Below, one piece after another: positions 1-11,603 of a DNA stretch of 64,000 bases. The position numbers and the translations under genes are program-made. Position 1 is the first letter of the stretch. Each line of letters starts with the position of its first letter. The stretch comes from Petunia secreta (Eukaryota; Streptophyta; Magnoliopsida; Solanales; Solanaceae): positions 27,039,501 to 27,103,500 of the forward strand of contig JARKIP010000038.1 in assembly GCA_029990175.1 (NCBI GenBank). Reading direction: 5' to 3'. The notes under the pieces were generated by a model that saw only the letters and a list, made by a program, of their open reading frames with translations, did no database searches and was not told where the DNA came from.

Positions 1-953
1 TTCGTGATAGAGATAAGAAGGAGTAGATTTGTTTCCTTTTTCATGGTGTGAACGTGACAGAGGAAGAGAGAGAGGAGACGAGCGGCGGCATCAATGGCGG
101 AGTGGCAGTGGGGACTTGGGGTGAATCGGGACAGTTTTAGGGGAAAGAGGGAGAGAGAGTGTGATGGGGGGGGGGGGGGGGCGGTTTAGGGGAAGGGAAT
201 AGGAGGAAATTTTTTTAGGGTTTTGGGTGTGAGGGTAGGAGAGTAAATAATGAAAGCTTTGTTTTAATTTTGGCCCTTGGATTAAGTGAGCGAATGGCTC
301 AGATCTGTCCACGCGGTCATGTATTTATGTACGTGTATATGTGTATTGATGACATGGCTAAGGACAAGGAGTCAAATGGTGCTTCGGGACGTAGTACAAT
401 GTGCTAAAACGAGTTGTACATGTAGTATAAGTGTGTTTTAGTGAGGTGTAGGCTTAGGTGGAGCTTAGGTGGTGTATAAATTGACAAAATATGATGACAG
501 GGATTAGATGAAGTGTAAAAGAAATGGTTTTATATAAAATGATAATTTGGCTAGTATTTAATTAAAATATTAATAAATATGAATAATTAGTATAAAAATA
601 GAAATAATTATAAATAATTATAAATAAATATATTTAATTAACAAATAAGTATAGATGAACTCAAATGTAATATTAATTAAATATAAATTACCGCAGATAA
701 TCATTAAATGATATCATAATGCGTTAAATCGCACAAATAGCATATGTATTTTGGAAAATAGCCTAAATGATGCAATTACGTAATATAGTCACAATTAAGT
801 AAAGATAATATAAATAGAGGAATAATAATAGTATTATTCACATAAATACATGCCATCTAATACAATTTTATTTGAAAAATTACTATTATCAATTTTAGTT
901 AAATATAACCAAATTGCAAAAACTGAGGGATAAAATTGGGTGTCAACAGCATT
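1..953 (-). mobile_element. 5' end of an LTR-like element inserted in a LINE
   Basis: Read on the minus strand, the segment begins TGTTGACACCC at 953, exactly where the LINE reading frame is lost. It runs through AT-rich DNA into a pyrimidine-rich stretch with AAACCCTAA motifs near 180-260, and leaves the window at position 1. TG at the border and the interruption of the LINE support an LTR start. A related start, with the same first 11 bases and ATTTT[A/G]TCCC following, lies on the plus strand at 9394. No second LTR, primer site or gene is visible, so the family is unknown. A run of about 13 G lies near 168-181. Confidence 0.42.
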
Positions 954-2290
954 CAGGCCAAAAATTTTTTTTTACTTTTCGAGCAATAGATAAAGCAATC
1001 ATAGAATCATCCTGCTCCTGAGTGACAAGCCGAGGGAGATAATCAATTATGTCAAATTCATTAGGCTCTCGATCAATAGTGAATTGAGCCTAAAAATTCT
1101 AACCGCCTCTTGTGCTATGTCGGTGTCATTTTCGAGCCAAGTACATGTTGAATACTGAATTCTTTTGAGCTGCAACCTTCCATTCTTTTAACATTAGCAT
1201 GGAAGAATTTGTTTTTCATGTCTCCATCTTCAAACCAATGTGTACCTGCTTTGTGCTTCCAAATTGTTCCTCCAGATCATAGAACCTGGTTAATTTAGGC
1301 AGCACTTTCTACAACTTCTCCCTATTCAAGCTCGTAGGGTGATCCTCAAATTCAAGTTCATGAACCTGGACCACTTCTTCTAAGGTAGAAATCTGCGTGA
1401 AAATATCACCATACATCTCCCTGCTCCACACAGAAAGTACATTTCCCAGCTTCTTCAACTTGCAATGAAAACTGTAAAAAAGATCCGAACCAAAATCACC
1501 TACCCTATTCTCCCTAACCACTGCCTGAAATGTCTCATGTTGTACCCAAAAACTATGAAATCCGAAAGACTTCTTAATTGTAGGACAATCCATATTGGGA
1601 GTGATCACCAAAGGAGCATGGTCAGACCCTTGCCTAATCAGATGTTCAACGTCAAGCTGTAGAAAAAGTTCTTGAAAAGCTTGATTCACCCGACACCTGT
1701 CAAGTCTTTTAAAAGTGCACTCATCTTCTGATCTCCCATTCCACCAAGTGTACATACTCCCCTTGAAGCCTATATCAACCAATTGACAAGTATTGATACA
1801 ATGCACAAAATCTTCAACCTTTTCATAACACATAGGGAAGCCCCCATATTTTTCAATCTCATCAACTATAACATTAAAGTCACCCAAACCAGCCAAAGAG
1901 ATGTCATGTCACTAGCTTGAGCATTTAATAAATCCTACAGCTCAGCTCTATCAACCTTGGTTGTACTCATAAATTAAAGAAACTACAAATTCAAGCGGTC
2001 CATCAGATGTGTCAACTTCAAAGAAAGCATTTGTGCAGTATCATATCTCATTTCCCTTTGAAATTACTCAACAACATAAGCACAAATCTCAATTGGTTGC
2101 TGTGCCACGATGATCCCATTCCTAACCATAGAGGGTATTTATCAATATGTCTATAGTGTTGAAATGGTTCCATCAGGAAAATGAAGGAAAAATACTTATG
2201 TCTATGCATTGTTGTCACTCTTTCAAAGGCATGTTGGATGTTGACCGACCTAATATTCCAAATGAGTGAATTATTCATTGCAAATCAGTG
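954..2290 (-). pseudogene. LINE ORF2 fragment, endonuclease domain
   Basis: The minus-strand reading starts near 2278 with NSLIWNIRSVNIQ, the typical opening of a plant L1 apurinic-like endonuclease. It continues, after a frameshift around 1900-2050, with GLGDFNVIVDEIEKYGG, FTCINTCQLVDIGFKG-like text, TWWNGR, a K-R-L-D-R motif and GSDHAPLVI. The GDFN and SDH motifs match the catalytic core of endonuclease/exonuclease/phosphatase-fold nucleases that nick the target DNA before reverse transcription. Past 1309 the linker toward the RT can still be read (IDYLPRLVTQEQDD) down to about 960. The RT, RNase H and 3' tail are missing. It is a pseudogene. Confidence 0.78.
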
Positions 2291-2339
2291 GTTTTTGAGT
2301 TCGCCCTCCTTGTTGTCACACCCCCTCCCTTGGGTGGAA

Positions 2340-4429
2340 CACTTTTGTCTCTTTTTTCTCGAGCCTACTTAGCCTGCTTATTTTGATTTACAACTTGACT
2401 AGGTGAAATATAACCCTCCACCGCTGCATTCAAATAATTTTGAGTCGTAGCCTCTGTATCAAGCTCTTCCTCGCCAATGTCTATCTTCTTTTCTTGCTTA
2501 TTAAACAGTTCTTGCAATACAGGCGACTTTGGCTCAAAATTCTTCGCCACAAGTTGTTGGTTTTTCTTATTACTGCCTGTTTCTAGTGGTTTAGTAACAA
2601 CACCATCATTCTGGGGTTTCTTTGTGGCACTAGAAGGTGAAGTAGCACGCCCTTCTTGTTCTTGCTTTTTCCAAATTTGCACCACCACCCATATTTATTT
2701 TGCTAGCCTGCATACTTAAATCATGAACTCCTTGTGATGAAATAGTGTGTGTATCATCCTCCTTGTCACTTGCAATATCACTTCCCATAATATTAAATTC
2801 ATCCGCTGGATCATCTTCAAATTTAGCCTCAAATTCTGAGCCTTGATCATTATTATCACTACTCTCATCTTGATCAACTCTTTACATAGCACCATCAGTT
2901 TCTTTACCCTTAATATCTTTATCCTCAAGCTGCTCCACCTCCTTAACCATCAGAGGATTCGACAGGACCTTTTGTTGCGACATATTGAATGCAACAGGTG
3001 TAAGAGGCGGAACACAAATTGTTGTATTTTTTTACAGTTGAATCTGTTGCGTCAACAGTAACAATTGCAGTTTCTTTTGAAACCTGTGTGTATGGGGCAG
3101 CAGTTTGCTTCACGTTGCTCCCTCCATCCTTTTTATCCTTCCAAAATTGACTTACCCACTTCTTAGTTGATTGAGGATTCGTACCGGCTGCTTTTCCTTG
3201 ACTTTTCCTATTTGATTTAGGACTTGCATCAGTAGGAGTCCCTTCCTCAGCCTGTTTGTTACCTGATGCATCTTGCACGCCTCTATCATTATTTTCCTAT
3301 GTGTCCGAATCAACTTGTAATGCTGAAAACTGATTTCCTTGCCCATTCTTTTCATTACTAGTTTGCACTAAAGCTAACTGATATTTGGCTTCTACATCAT
3401 TCTTTTCCTGCACAATTTGGCATTGTTCTTGAATCTGTCCCTTTCTTGCTTTCTTATCCCTTGCAACATTCCAATCTTTTCCTTTATTCACATTATCTAC
3501 TACCTTTCCACTAGTTAAAACATGCAAAGGAGGTGTTGGAAGAGCATGTGTAGAGTTATCAACAGTGACAACTTCCTTATGACTATCCTTAGTTTTAGGC
3601 TCCTCCTATAACTCCGGATGCATGACTTAACAAGTTGTTTTATTATGACCTTGAAGTTTACAAGTTTTGTAATACGTAGGAAGGTAATCATTCTTGACTT
3701 CCACCCAAGTTGAAATAACTTCCCTAGTATCATCATCTTCTTCATTAATCAAAATTCTAGTAGGATGTTTTCCCAATAAATCAAGCTTCACCTTAACCCA
3801 AGCACAACTAAGTTTTGTTTTGTTCAAAATAGTCGTATCCACTTTCAACGGAGTACCCACTGTTAAAGCAATAGAAAAAATAAACTCTATCGCAAAAAAG
3901 TTAGGAGGAAGATTTGAAAAACTAATCCATGCAAGTATCATTGAAGTTTCTTCATTTGGCTTCCAATGCCTTGTCCACTTCAACGATCTCATTGGATATG
4001 ACCCCCCTCTAAACTCGATCCAATATGTGAGTGTTGGTAAAAATTTAACATAATCTTCAAACAAATCAACACGTATCGATTATTCAAATAACCAATATTG
4101 CACTCTCATTTAATCTCACATTGACTAGGAAATTTTACGTAAATTCTCCAAATCAGGCCTCCCATAAGAGAATTTTTCTAGCACTACAAATTGTAGATTT
4201 TCTTTCACTAATGATTCTTCACCTCCGAAGTCTTTCATATCGGTGTTGCTTGCCCTTGAGTGCACATAATTGTACTAAAAAGTCTATGATCTATCCGCAC
4301 TTTTTGAACTTGGGGTTTCACTAAATGAGCATAAGATGAAATAGGATTAAAAGGACATGAATTAGGGTTAGAAGGGGGTTGGATATGGTTGAGCAACCCC
4401 AGGGGCTGCCCAACAGTGGGAGCAGCCAT
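2340..4429 (-). pseudogene. LINE ORF1 with DUF4283-like domain and zinc knuckle
   Basis: The start is MAAPTVGQPLGLLNH at 4429 on the minus strand. After a break, 4064-3627 encodes a DUF4283-like domain (YVKFLPTLTYWIEFRGG, a basic RSLKWTRHW stretch, MILAWISFSNLPP) followed by a CCHC-type knuckle, KTCKLQGHNKTTC. The first cysteine of the knuckle is tyrosine (TAC), consistent with decay of a TGC codon, and a stop follows directly. Downstream pieces to 2340 are low-complexity K/E/S/N-rich tails in shifting frames, as usual for the C-terminal part of plant L1 ORF1. The product would bind LINE RNA. It cannot be translated as one protein now. Confidence 0.7.
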
Positions 4430-4500
4430 TGCTGCCTAGTGATGATGGAGCGCTCAAGTCTGCAAAAAATCGCCTAGAGCTAGAGAAAGAAACTATACTA

Positions 4501-5282
4501 ACATGTCTCCCTATTTTACCCCCGTGTATAAATAAAATTAAAAGTTCATACTTGACTTTATTTTCATTTATTTTGGTTTATTTAGTTAACAAGATGGTAA
4601 ATTGACGGGCACTTCCTGCATATGCTAGCAACAGATCTCCTTAGAGAAAAAATGAGAGACGCAATTCGATGGGCTGTTAAATTTTGGAAAATTTACACAA
4701 TATACCACCTCTAAAACTCTAATAACAAGATCTACCTCATTGGTTTAGAAATATTTCATTTGTGCAGCTTTAAAAATTATTTTACCTGTTTTAAAAGTTT
4801 TAATTACATCAATACCACTTCCACATATCCCACTCAATATTATCAAATCCCATAAAAATAGGAATTGTAATTACTCCTCAAATTCATGTCCCCATTCCAG
4901 ATGCATCATTTTTACGGAATCTCACCATGGCAAAACCACCAGCACATCTCCTTCTTCCACCAAGAACTCGCATCCAGCAACCAAACTCACGGGCTGATGG
5001 TGTTTGCTTTTGTTCTTTTTTCCCCCATATTCTTACTGTTACGTTCTTTGACTTCTTCAGTTTTTTAGATGAATGGAAAAATAAATTATGTTGTTTTTTC
5101 TCTTCTTTATACTCAACCTAGTAAAGCCAGGAAAAAATATATGGTTTTCTTCAACTAACATTTTCTTCCTAGTAGACATATTAGTGACATAATATATATT
5201 TCATATTCCATCTTTATAACATCTACATTTTTTAAGGTTTCATATGCTACATATTACATACTATATTATACCCCACCCCCCT
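4501..5282. other. Intergenic DNA, nothing recognised
   Basis: AT-rich DNA between the LINE and a microsatellite. Short open stretches occur near 4886-5121 but overlap each other in different frames and show no domain or codon preference. I see no gene. Confidence 0.6.
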
Positions 5283-5328
5283 CCCCCCGCGCGCGCGCAC
5301 ATATATATATATATATATATATATATCA
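5280..5328. repeat. Compound microsatellite (C)n-(CG)n-(CA/TA)n
   Basis: A C-rich run is followed by five CG units, then a TA run of about 14 units. The purine-pyrimidine alternation could form Z-DNA, and the tract is likely to be length-polymorphic. Confidence 0.9.
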
Positions 5329-5459
5329 ATGGTGTACCAATATCCGGTACATTAATGGAAAATAATTTCAATCAAAAAATTTCACCGGGTGTCCACTATA
5401 AGGAGTGTTTTGCAAGATTGTCTCTCTTTAACAATATTTTAGTAAAATACCCTTAAATT

Positions 5460-5700
5460 GCCATGGGGCCAAGACTTCAAAGGCACAAATTTATAAGTGT
5501 TGACATGGGGCCAAGACTTCAAGAACAAGTATGGTCATGCCAACACTTCAAGCTATATGGCGAGAATGCAGTAAGAGATTGGAAGGGGCAAGGGTTGTCT
5601 TTTGCCAACACTTACGACCAAGTGCTGGCAAATATTGGCTTTTGCCAACACTTCACGGGGCAAGTGTTGGCAAATAAAAAAGGCAAGTCTTGGCCGCGTG
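5460..5700. repeat. Two consecutive hairpins in a cluster of AAGTSTTGGC motifs
   Basis: TTTGCCAACACTT at 5601-5613 pairs with AAGTGCTGGCAAA at 5620-5632 (one mismatch). The same arm at 5641-5653 pairs perfectly with AAGTGTTGGCAAA at 5662-5674. The two hairpins repeat with a 40-bp period. Related half-sites occur at 5471-5480, 5512-5521 and 5684-5693, and the phrase ATGGGGCCAAGACTTCAA is present twice (5463 and 5505). A 122-codon open frame (5463-5831) spans the cluster but resembles nothing I know; I take it as incidental. Confidence 0.6.
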
Positions 5701-6129
5701 CCAAGAGATTAACAGGGGTGTTTCCGTCTAGAACTTTTTCATTATACTTAACGGGGATATTTTTGCAAAACCCTGTTAAGCGCGGGCAAAAAGACAAGCC
5801 ATTGCTTATAGTAAAAGGCCCATTTAAATAGTATATTAGAGAATGATTAAAGATTTTTTAACGTAAAAATACAAGTTTAGAAGTTATTTACAAATATAAC
5901 AATATTTTAGCAAAATTACTCATTATAAAGGAAAGGAAAAATTAATTACAAAACATAGTAAAACATAGCAATATTTTTCCATAACATAGCAAACCCTTAC
6001 ATTCTTTCTTTTATTTCCCCAAATACCACTTTTGCTCCTCCTATTTCCCCCTATTTCACTTTTACTCCCGACATTTCTCCTAATTTCACTTTTACTCCTT
6101 CTATTTCCCCTAATTTCACTTTTCCTCAT

Positions 6130-7195
6130 CCCATCCTCACTGTATCTCACCGTATCTCGATGTTTCTCAACTACCAACCACCTCGTATCTCATTGTATCT
6201 TTCCGTATCTTACTGTATCTGCATTGTTCTGTACCGTATCTAAGAATTTCTAGACTGTTTTATCATTTGTTTCATCCCGTTTGTGCGTTGTTTCTCACTG
6301 TTTCTAAACTATTTCACCTTTTATTGCATTGTTTCACATTATTTTTTACATTTTGTTTCGGATCTTTTCACTAGCTATTTCAATCTGTTTCAACGATGTA
6401 TCTCACTATATCTGCATTATTTTTGCTCCGTATCAAACAGTATCTCACTGTATCAAATTGTTTCAGCATCGTGTAAGGTAGTTTTACACTGTATCTAACT
6501 ATTTCTAGGTTATATCTAGCTGTTTTGGCATTTGTTTCATCCCATTTATTCGTTGTTTCTCACTGTTTCTAAACTATTTCACCTTTTTTCCATTGTTTCA
6601 CATTATTTTTTACATTTTATTTCGGACTTTTTCACTAGCTATTTTAGACTGTTCAGCACTGTATCTGCACTATTTTTGCTCTGTATCGAACCGTATCTAA
6701 TTGTTTCTGCACCGTTTTAGATTCTGTTCAGCACTGTATCTAATTATTTCTGCACCATTTCAGGTTGTGTTCAGCACTGTATCTAACTGTTTTTGCACTG
6801 TTTCAGGATATTTTGCACCGTATCTAACTATTTCTAGACTGTATCTAGTTGTTTCTAGATTGTTTCAGTATTTTTTATCCCGTTTTATGCGCTTTTTCTC
6901 ACTGTTTTTAAACTATTTCACCTTTTTTGCGTTGTTTCATATTATTTATAACATTTTATTTAGACTTTTTCACTAGTTGTTTCAGACTATATCATACTGT
7001 TTCATCACCATTTTAGACTGTATCATACTGTTTCAACGTCGTTTCAGACTGTATCATACTGTTTCAATATCGTTTCAGACTGTATCATACTTTTTCAATA
7101 TTTGTTTCAGATTGTTTCAATGTTGTTACAGACTGTATCATACTGTTTCAACGCCCTTTTTAGACTATATCAGACTGTTTCAAGCCGTTAACAAA
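6130..7195. repeat. Degenerate CTGTATC/CTGTTTC minisatellite with higher-order copies
   Basis: The segment is made of variants of CTGTATCTNACTGTTTC. A longer block starting CATTTGTTTCATCCC, then TTTCTCACTGTTTCTAAACT, then TTTCACTAGCTATTT, occurs three times: near 6264, 6529 and 6873. From about 7000 to 7160 a 34-bp unit containing CAGACTGTATCATACTGTTT repeats. Its beginning (6165-6205, CAACTACCAACCACCTCGTA) is also the unit of the 33-bp array at 10395. Small open frames here are by-products of stop-poor repeats. Confidence 0.75.
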
Positions 7196-7199
7196 TAAC

Positions 7200-8038
7200 C
7201 AGGTGGCATATTAAGTTGGCCACCACCTTTCTTGGCAAGTTTAGAAATAGTCAAGACAGCCCTTTTAAAAGATGCAGTATTCACTTTGACCCCATCACCA
7301 ACCCTACCAGAATAGCCAAAACAGCCCTTTTCAAAAGTTGTTGTTAAGTTAAACGCCACAGGACAGAGCTGCGACAGCTGCCTCACCGGAAAAACTCACC
7401 AAAAAATCAAGATTCTGGTAGTACCATCCATTTGCCACCAGAAAACTGTTACCAAGAACGCGATCCATAGAATAGTTACAGTGGCTTTTGTGGGTTGTGA
7501 AAACCCATTTACGGGGGTGGTGCATATCTCAAAAAAAAAAAGAATGAATTCGATGTTGGGAACTAGGTATGGAACCGGCGAGAATGAGCTAGTGATCATC
7601 GGATACGAAGTCGACCTCGAAAATGTCGAGATTTGCAGTGGAGCTGAAATGATAGATATGGTGCCGTCAGCCTCGAAAATGGGTATGGAACCTATCATCA
7701 TCCTACTGCTAGATACGGTGTCGTTGGTGCAAACACCACCGACGACGATCTAATCACCACTTTAACAGCTGCCAGATCAGCTAAATTTCAAAAATTAATC
7801 TAGTGTTAGGGTTTGAGAGATTGAGATCGACACCAATCTCTCTGTTTCATTTTTTCTTGTTTGGGAATTTTTCAGATTAAATTATACAGATTAGCAGCGG
7901 CAGAGGTAGGTGTTGCAGCGGTGGAAGAAGGTGTCACCGGGGTGCTGCTGGTGGTGGATGATGGGGAACCGTCGTTGGGGATTGTGTAACTGAGCGGAAG
8001 AGAGAGTAAAATGAGAGATGTAATTTGGGAAAATAAAA
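7200..8038. other. Unassigned region with no convincing gene
   Basis: Moderately GC-rich DNA containing a plus-strand frame of 90 codons (7481-7753) that is mirrored by a 101-codon minus-strand frame. Neither has a recognisable domain. The words GAAAATG and TATGGAACC recur inside it, which suggests internal duplication rather than coding sequence. It lies within the candidate MULE-like element. Confidence 0.4.
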
Positions 8039-8040
8039 TA

Positions 8041-8268
8041 CTCCCTCTGTCCCACTTTGTTTGTCATACTTTCCTTATTAGTCTGTCCCAAAAAGATTGT
8101 CATACTTCTAAATTTGGTAATAATTCAACTCTAAAGTTACTTTTTGACTCATTTATAGCCACACAAATATTCATGGCTTATTTTAGACCACAAGTTTCAA
8201 AAGTCTACCTTACTTTATTAAACTTTGTGCCAAGTCAAACTATGACAAACAAATAGGGACGGAGGGAG
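8041..8268. mobile_element. Stowaway (Tc1/mariner) MITE
   Basis: The element starts CTCCCTCTGTCCC and ends GGGACGGAGGGAG, the diagnostic Stowaway inverted terminus, with the inverted similarity continuing through TTTGTTTGTCATA. It is flanked by the TA target duplication (8039-8040 and 8269-8270). The length of 228 bp fits the group. It has no coding capacity; movement would need a mariner transposase supplied elsewhere. Confidence 0.95.
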
Positions 8269-8449
8269 TATTTGATTATTGTAAAATATGTTAGGAAAAA
8301 TATTGATATGTCCTGTATTTAGATAAATATTGCTATTTTTTTATAATGTAGGGATGTATGTTTGTACATATGTGTAAAAATTCCTATGACTATACTTAAA
8401 TGATATATATAACGTTAATATACTATTAATATATATTTTGAGATATAAA

Positions 8450-9392
8450 TGTGATCTTTTCTCTCTTCTCCTTCTCTCCTTCCCATTTTTCTCTCTTCCA
8501 TTCCCCATTAAACCTAACAGCACCACTGCCCCCCAACCCTTCCATCACTATCCCACCGTCATCCCCTCTCCTCCAAGTCACTGACGTCGTCGCTGCCGTG
8601 GTCACCACCACCGCCACCATCGCTGTTGCTTCTTCTTCTTTTCGTGTTTTTTTTTTTTTTTTTTTTTTGCTTTTTGAATAACAATATTGATTTTCGTTGT
8701 ATATTCCGATCAGAACTCCGGTGAGGAGTTTATTTATCAAGTTTCTTCTTTTTCTTCACTTTTTTCATAAAAATTCGTTGATATCCACTAGTTTTTTATT
8801 AAAACTTTTGTTTAATGTTTAGATCTAGTATCTTTTTTGTATAAAACTGTATAAATCTTGGATATTTATTAAGCTTTTGTGTAAAATCTGCCCCAGGCAC
8901 TGTTTAAAATTATTTTTGTGAGTTTATACACTTTTATACAAGTTTAAACAATTCTATAAACATGTATAAAAATGTATAAATCTGTATATGTACGTATTGA
9001 CAGTGTATAAAATACATTCTATGCATTATAAAATTGTATAAAGTTGTATATGTGTGTATGAACAATGAATAAAATTGTATAAATTTTGGATTTGTGCATT
9101 TTTTATGGATGTTTTGTATAAAATTTATATTTTTTGTGTATATTTTTGTATTTTTCTTCTTGCATACACATTTTTCTATGTATTTACATGCATAATTTAA
9201 TTATTTTGATAGATTTAGGTGTATAAAATTATCAAAAAACAATTATTTAAATAAATCTACAAATAAAATAAGCAAATCCGGCGAGATCCGGTGAATTTGG
9301 TGGTGACTCCACCATCTTCTACCGACCGAAGCGGTGGCGGCTCGGTTTCTGGTGGCGGCGCAGTGGTGGGGGAGGGTGAAGGAGTGGCTGTT
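8450..9392. repeat. GC-rich block, poly-T tract, TATAAA-rich block, GC-rich block
   Basis: Order on the plus strand: a pyrimidine- and GC-rich stretch (8455-8640) with many CCACC/GCC triplets, a 22-base T run (8647-8668), then about 500 bp dominated by TGTATAAA words (8780-9250), then a GGTGGCGG-rich block (9300-9390). The same order recurs at 10560-11700 and 16250-16960. I see no gene. The GC-rich parts could be captured exon-like DNA inside non-autonomous elements, but I cannot identify a source. Confidence 0.5.
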
Positions 9393-9393
9393 G

Positions 9394-10100
9394 ACACCCC
9401 ATTTTGTCCCAGAATTTTCAATTAACGTCTAATTATGTTTAAAATAAGGTTAGTTTTTAGAATAAATTAAGTCCATAATTTTAACAGAAAAAGGGCCATA
9501 ATTGTTCTCTATTTTGAGTCCTGGCCTATTTACGCAACGCACAATTTTCTTCTAGCCCAATTTTGGAAAAACCCTAACCCTCTCTCCTATAAAATCTTAA
9601 ACCCTAGCCTCTTTTCCTCACTACTATCATTCATCATCTTCCTCACAAAACCCTATACCCTCATTATTTATCATCTCCATCACAACTTACCATCTCTCTC
9701 TTTATTATATCATCAGTCCGTATATTCATATACGACACCAGTGAGACGGAAATCGAGACAGGCAGAGAGCAGTGGCAAAATGCCACCACCACCACCGCCG
9801 GAGTTTCAACCGGAAATATCCTTCATCTAAGGACTTTTCTTCTCAGTCCGTCCACTGTTCTCTCAGATCTATCATTGTTATCGTCGCTGGTGGTCATGGT
9901 TCTCTGTTCTTGTCGCTGAATCGGAATAGGAGGAGATTGGTAGCAGCGACGCTGTGAGGGCTCGCCTGAAGCCCGACACCGGCGGTCGCTCCCCACTTCC
10001 CCGTTGGTTATTTTGTCTCGTTGGCTTATTATCTCGCCGTTTGAATCCTTTGCTCGTTGTCTTGCCGGAAAATGTAATTCGGCGCGCCTGTTCATGTTCT
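9394..10100 (+). mobile_element. LTR-like segment starting TGTTGACACCCC
   Basis: The start TGTTGACACCCCATTTTGTCC matches the border of the element at 953 on the opposite strand. About 190 bp further on there is a TATA box (TATAAAA, 9588-9594) followed by AAACCCTAGCC, then a leader-like stretch. This is the usual U3-TATA-R/U5 order of an LTR. The 3' boundary is uncertain (about 9960-10100), and I see neither a primer-binding site nor a partner LTR, so it may be a solo LTR or fragment. Confidence 0.4.
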
Positions 10101-10214
10101 TTTCTTATAAGTGGGGATATCTTTCATATATTTAAAAAATAGGAATAAAATTTAAACAACCGTACCAAATGGCTACTTGGTGAAATTTTATGCCATTAGA
10201 CAAATGAAATTTTT

Positions 10215-10560
10215 ATATAAAAGTACAATTTGTAAACGTTATTTACAAAATATAGCAATATTTTAGCAAAATTACCTAATATAGAGGAAAGGAAAAGTTA
10301 ATTACAAAACATAGCAAAATATAGCATAACATAGCAAAGCCTTGCATTCTTCTTTCCTTTTTTTTCCCAATTTCACTTTTCCTCCTCTCACCCCCAACCA
10401 CCTCGTATTTCATTGTACCTTGATGTTTCTCAACTACCAATCACCTCGTATCTCGTTGTATCTCAATTACCAACCACCTAGCATCTCGTTGTATCTTAAC
10501 AACCAACCACCTCGTATCTCGTTGTATCTCAACTACCAACCACCTCGTATCTCGCTGTGC
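10215..10560 (+). repeat. Terminus-like repeat followed by a 33-bp tandem array
   Basis: 10215-10345 closely repeats 5885-6005 (AGCAATATTTTAGCAAAATTA; GGAAAGGAAAA; CATAGCAAA). From 10395 to 10560 a 33-bp unit, CAACTACCAACCACCTCGTA plus TCTCGTTGTATCT, is present about 4.5 times with few differences. The frame across the array is open on both strands because 33 is a multiple of three; I do not regard it as coding. Confidence 0.7.
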
Positions 10561-10848
10561 CCCTTTGCCGCTGTCGGCCGCTGGCAACAACTGCCTTTTC
10601 TTTTTGTTTTTTTTGGAAAAAATATTTCGGTTTAACATAATGGAGGAAATAAATGTTGGTATAAAAATATATAGAAAATACATGTAGATACAAAGATATA
10701 CAGTTGAAGATATATAGAAATACAAAAAAATACATAGTTATATAAAGTTATACAACGTTATACAATGTAAAGATATACAGAGAAATACATTGTAGAAATA
10801 TAGAAATATAAAAGAATACATAGTTATACAAAGTAAATATATACAAAG

Positions 10849-11603
10849 CAGGGGCGGAGTCGGAATATTTTGGAAGGGGGTTCAAGATTTGAAGAAATGA
10901 ACCGTACAAATTTCCAATATAGGGGTTCATAATTTATTTAAAACCATTATTCAAAATTTAGCTAATAATATCTTTTAGTATAACTAACTTTCTTTTAAAG
11001 TAATTTTTAAAAAAAATTAAACAGCAAATGTGCAACACATTGAATGGAAGAAAAATGTAAAAATATATTATAAAATAATAAATTAAATATGATATCGAGG
11101 GTGAGATAAACATATGGTTTAACAAAACTTAGCTTTGTTCAAGAGATTTTCAGATACTAATACATTATATATTACTAATACATACATATATGTCATAATT
11201 GTTTTAATTATAGTAACGAATTAAAAATAAGGAGAAAAAAGGGAAAGACAATTGGAGAGAAATTAGCATATGGTGATTTGTAGTAAACGGTAATAAAAGC
11301 AAGCATTGTGAGGAGTTTGTGAGACCGTAATGGAAAGAATTGTGAAAATTAATGATGAAAAGTATTAGTTTCTCTTTCCAGAAAAAAGAAAAATGAGTAA
11401 AGGTGCTGATATTAGTATTCGAAAATAGGAACTCCAGCTAATTCTTGAAGCCCCTTCCAACTTTGCCAGCATTCTTTTGTGTTCTAAAAGGGTTCAAGTT
11501 ATTCATATATACAGTTTTTTGTAAAATTTATACAGGCGGAATCACCAAATTTCCGGCGAAGGGGTTTAATTGAATCCCTTGCCACCAAGTGGCTCCGCCC
11601 CTG
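10849..11603. mobile_element. hAT-type non-autonomous element with perfect target duplication
   Basis: The left end is CAGGGGCGGAG and the right end is CTCCGCCCCTG, an 11-bp perfect inverted terminus. The flanks carry an identical 8-bp direct repeat, ATACAAAG, at 10841-10848 and 11604-11611, the size expected for hAT transposition. The 755-bp interior has no open frame of note. The surrounding TATACA-rich sequence continues on the other side, so the insertion is later than that repeat. Confidence 0.93.

Larger units (their letters stand above)
954..4500 (-). mobile_element. L1-type LINE, broken and truncated
   Basis: On the minus strand this segment has the order of a plant L1 element. First comes an ORF1 with an N-terminal RNA-binding-like domain and a zinc knuckle, then an ORF2 beginning with an endonuclease domain. 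The reverse transcriptase is absent because the LTR-like element at 1-953 interrupts ORF2 just upstream of it. Many stops and frameshifts show long inactivity. The missing RT half should lie outside the window beyond position 1 if the interruption is an insertion. LINEs usually lose their 5' end; here the 5' half is what is kept. Confidence 0.8.
5850..8345. mobile_element. Candidate non-autonomous MULE-like element
   Basis: The left side (about 5860-5920) contains TTATTTACAAATATAACAAT. The right side (about 8280-8345), read on the minus strand, contains a related AT-rich arm with TAGCAATATTTAT. The left arm is closely repeated at 10220-10290 (TTATTTACAAAATATAGCAA). Between them lie the CTGTATC repeat, an unassigned open frame pair at 7396-7753 and a Stowaway MITE. 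Long, AT-rich, loosely matching inverted ends with unrelated filler are typical of plant MULEs, but I could not define exact termini or a 9-bp target duplication, so this is tentative. Confidence 0.3.

Noticed and set aside
6032..7198. Chain of plus-strand frames rich in F, S, L and Y
   Set aside because: They arise from the CTGTATC/CTGTTTC repeats, which lack stops in one frame; not proteins.
8426..8740. Minus-strand 104-codon frame and plus-strand 76-codon frame
   Set aside because: Low-complexity K/E or S/P translation across a poly-T run and triplet repeats; no domain and no gene signals.
9772..10142. Small frames with His-rich starts (MAKCHHHHRRSF)
   Set aside because: They overlap each other on both strands inside an LTR-like leader; no similarity recognised.
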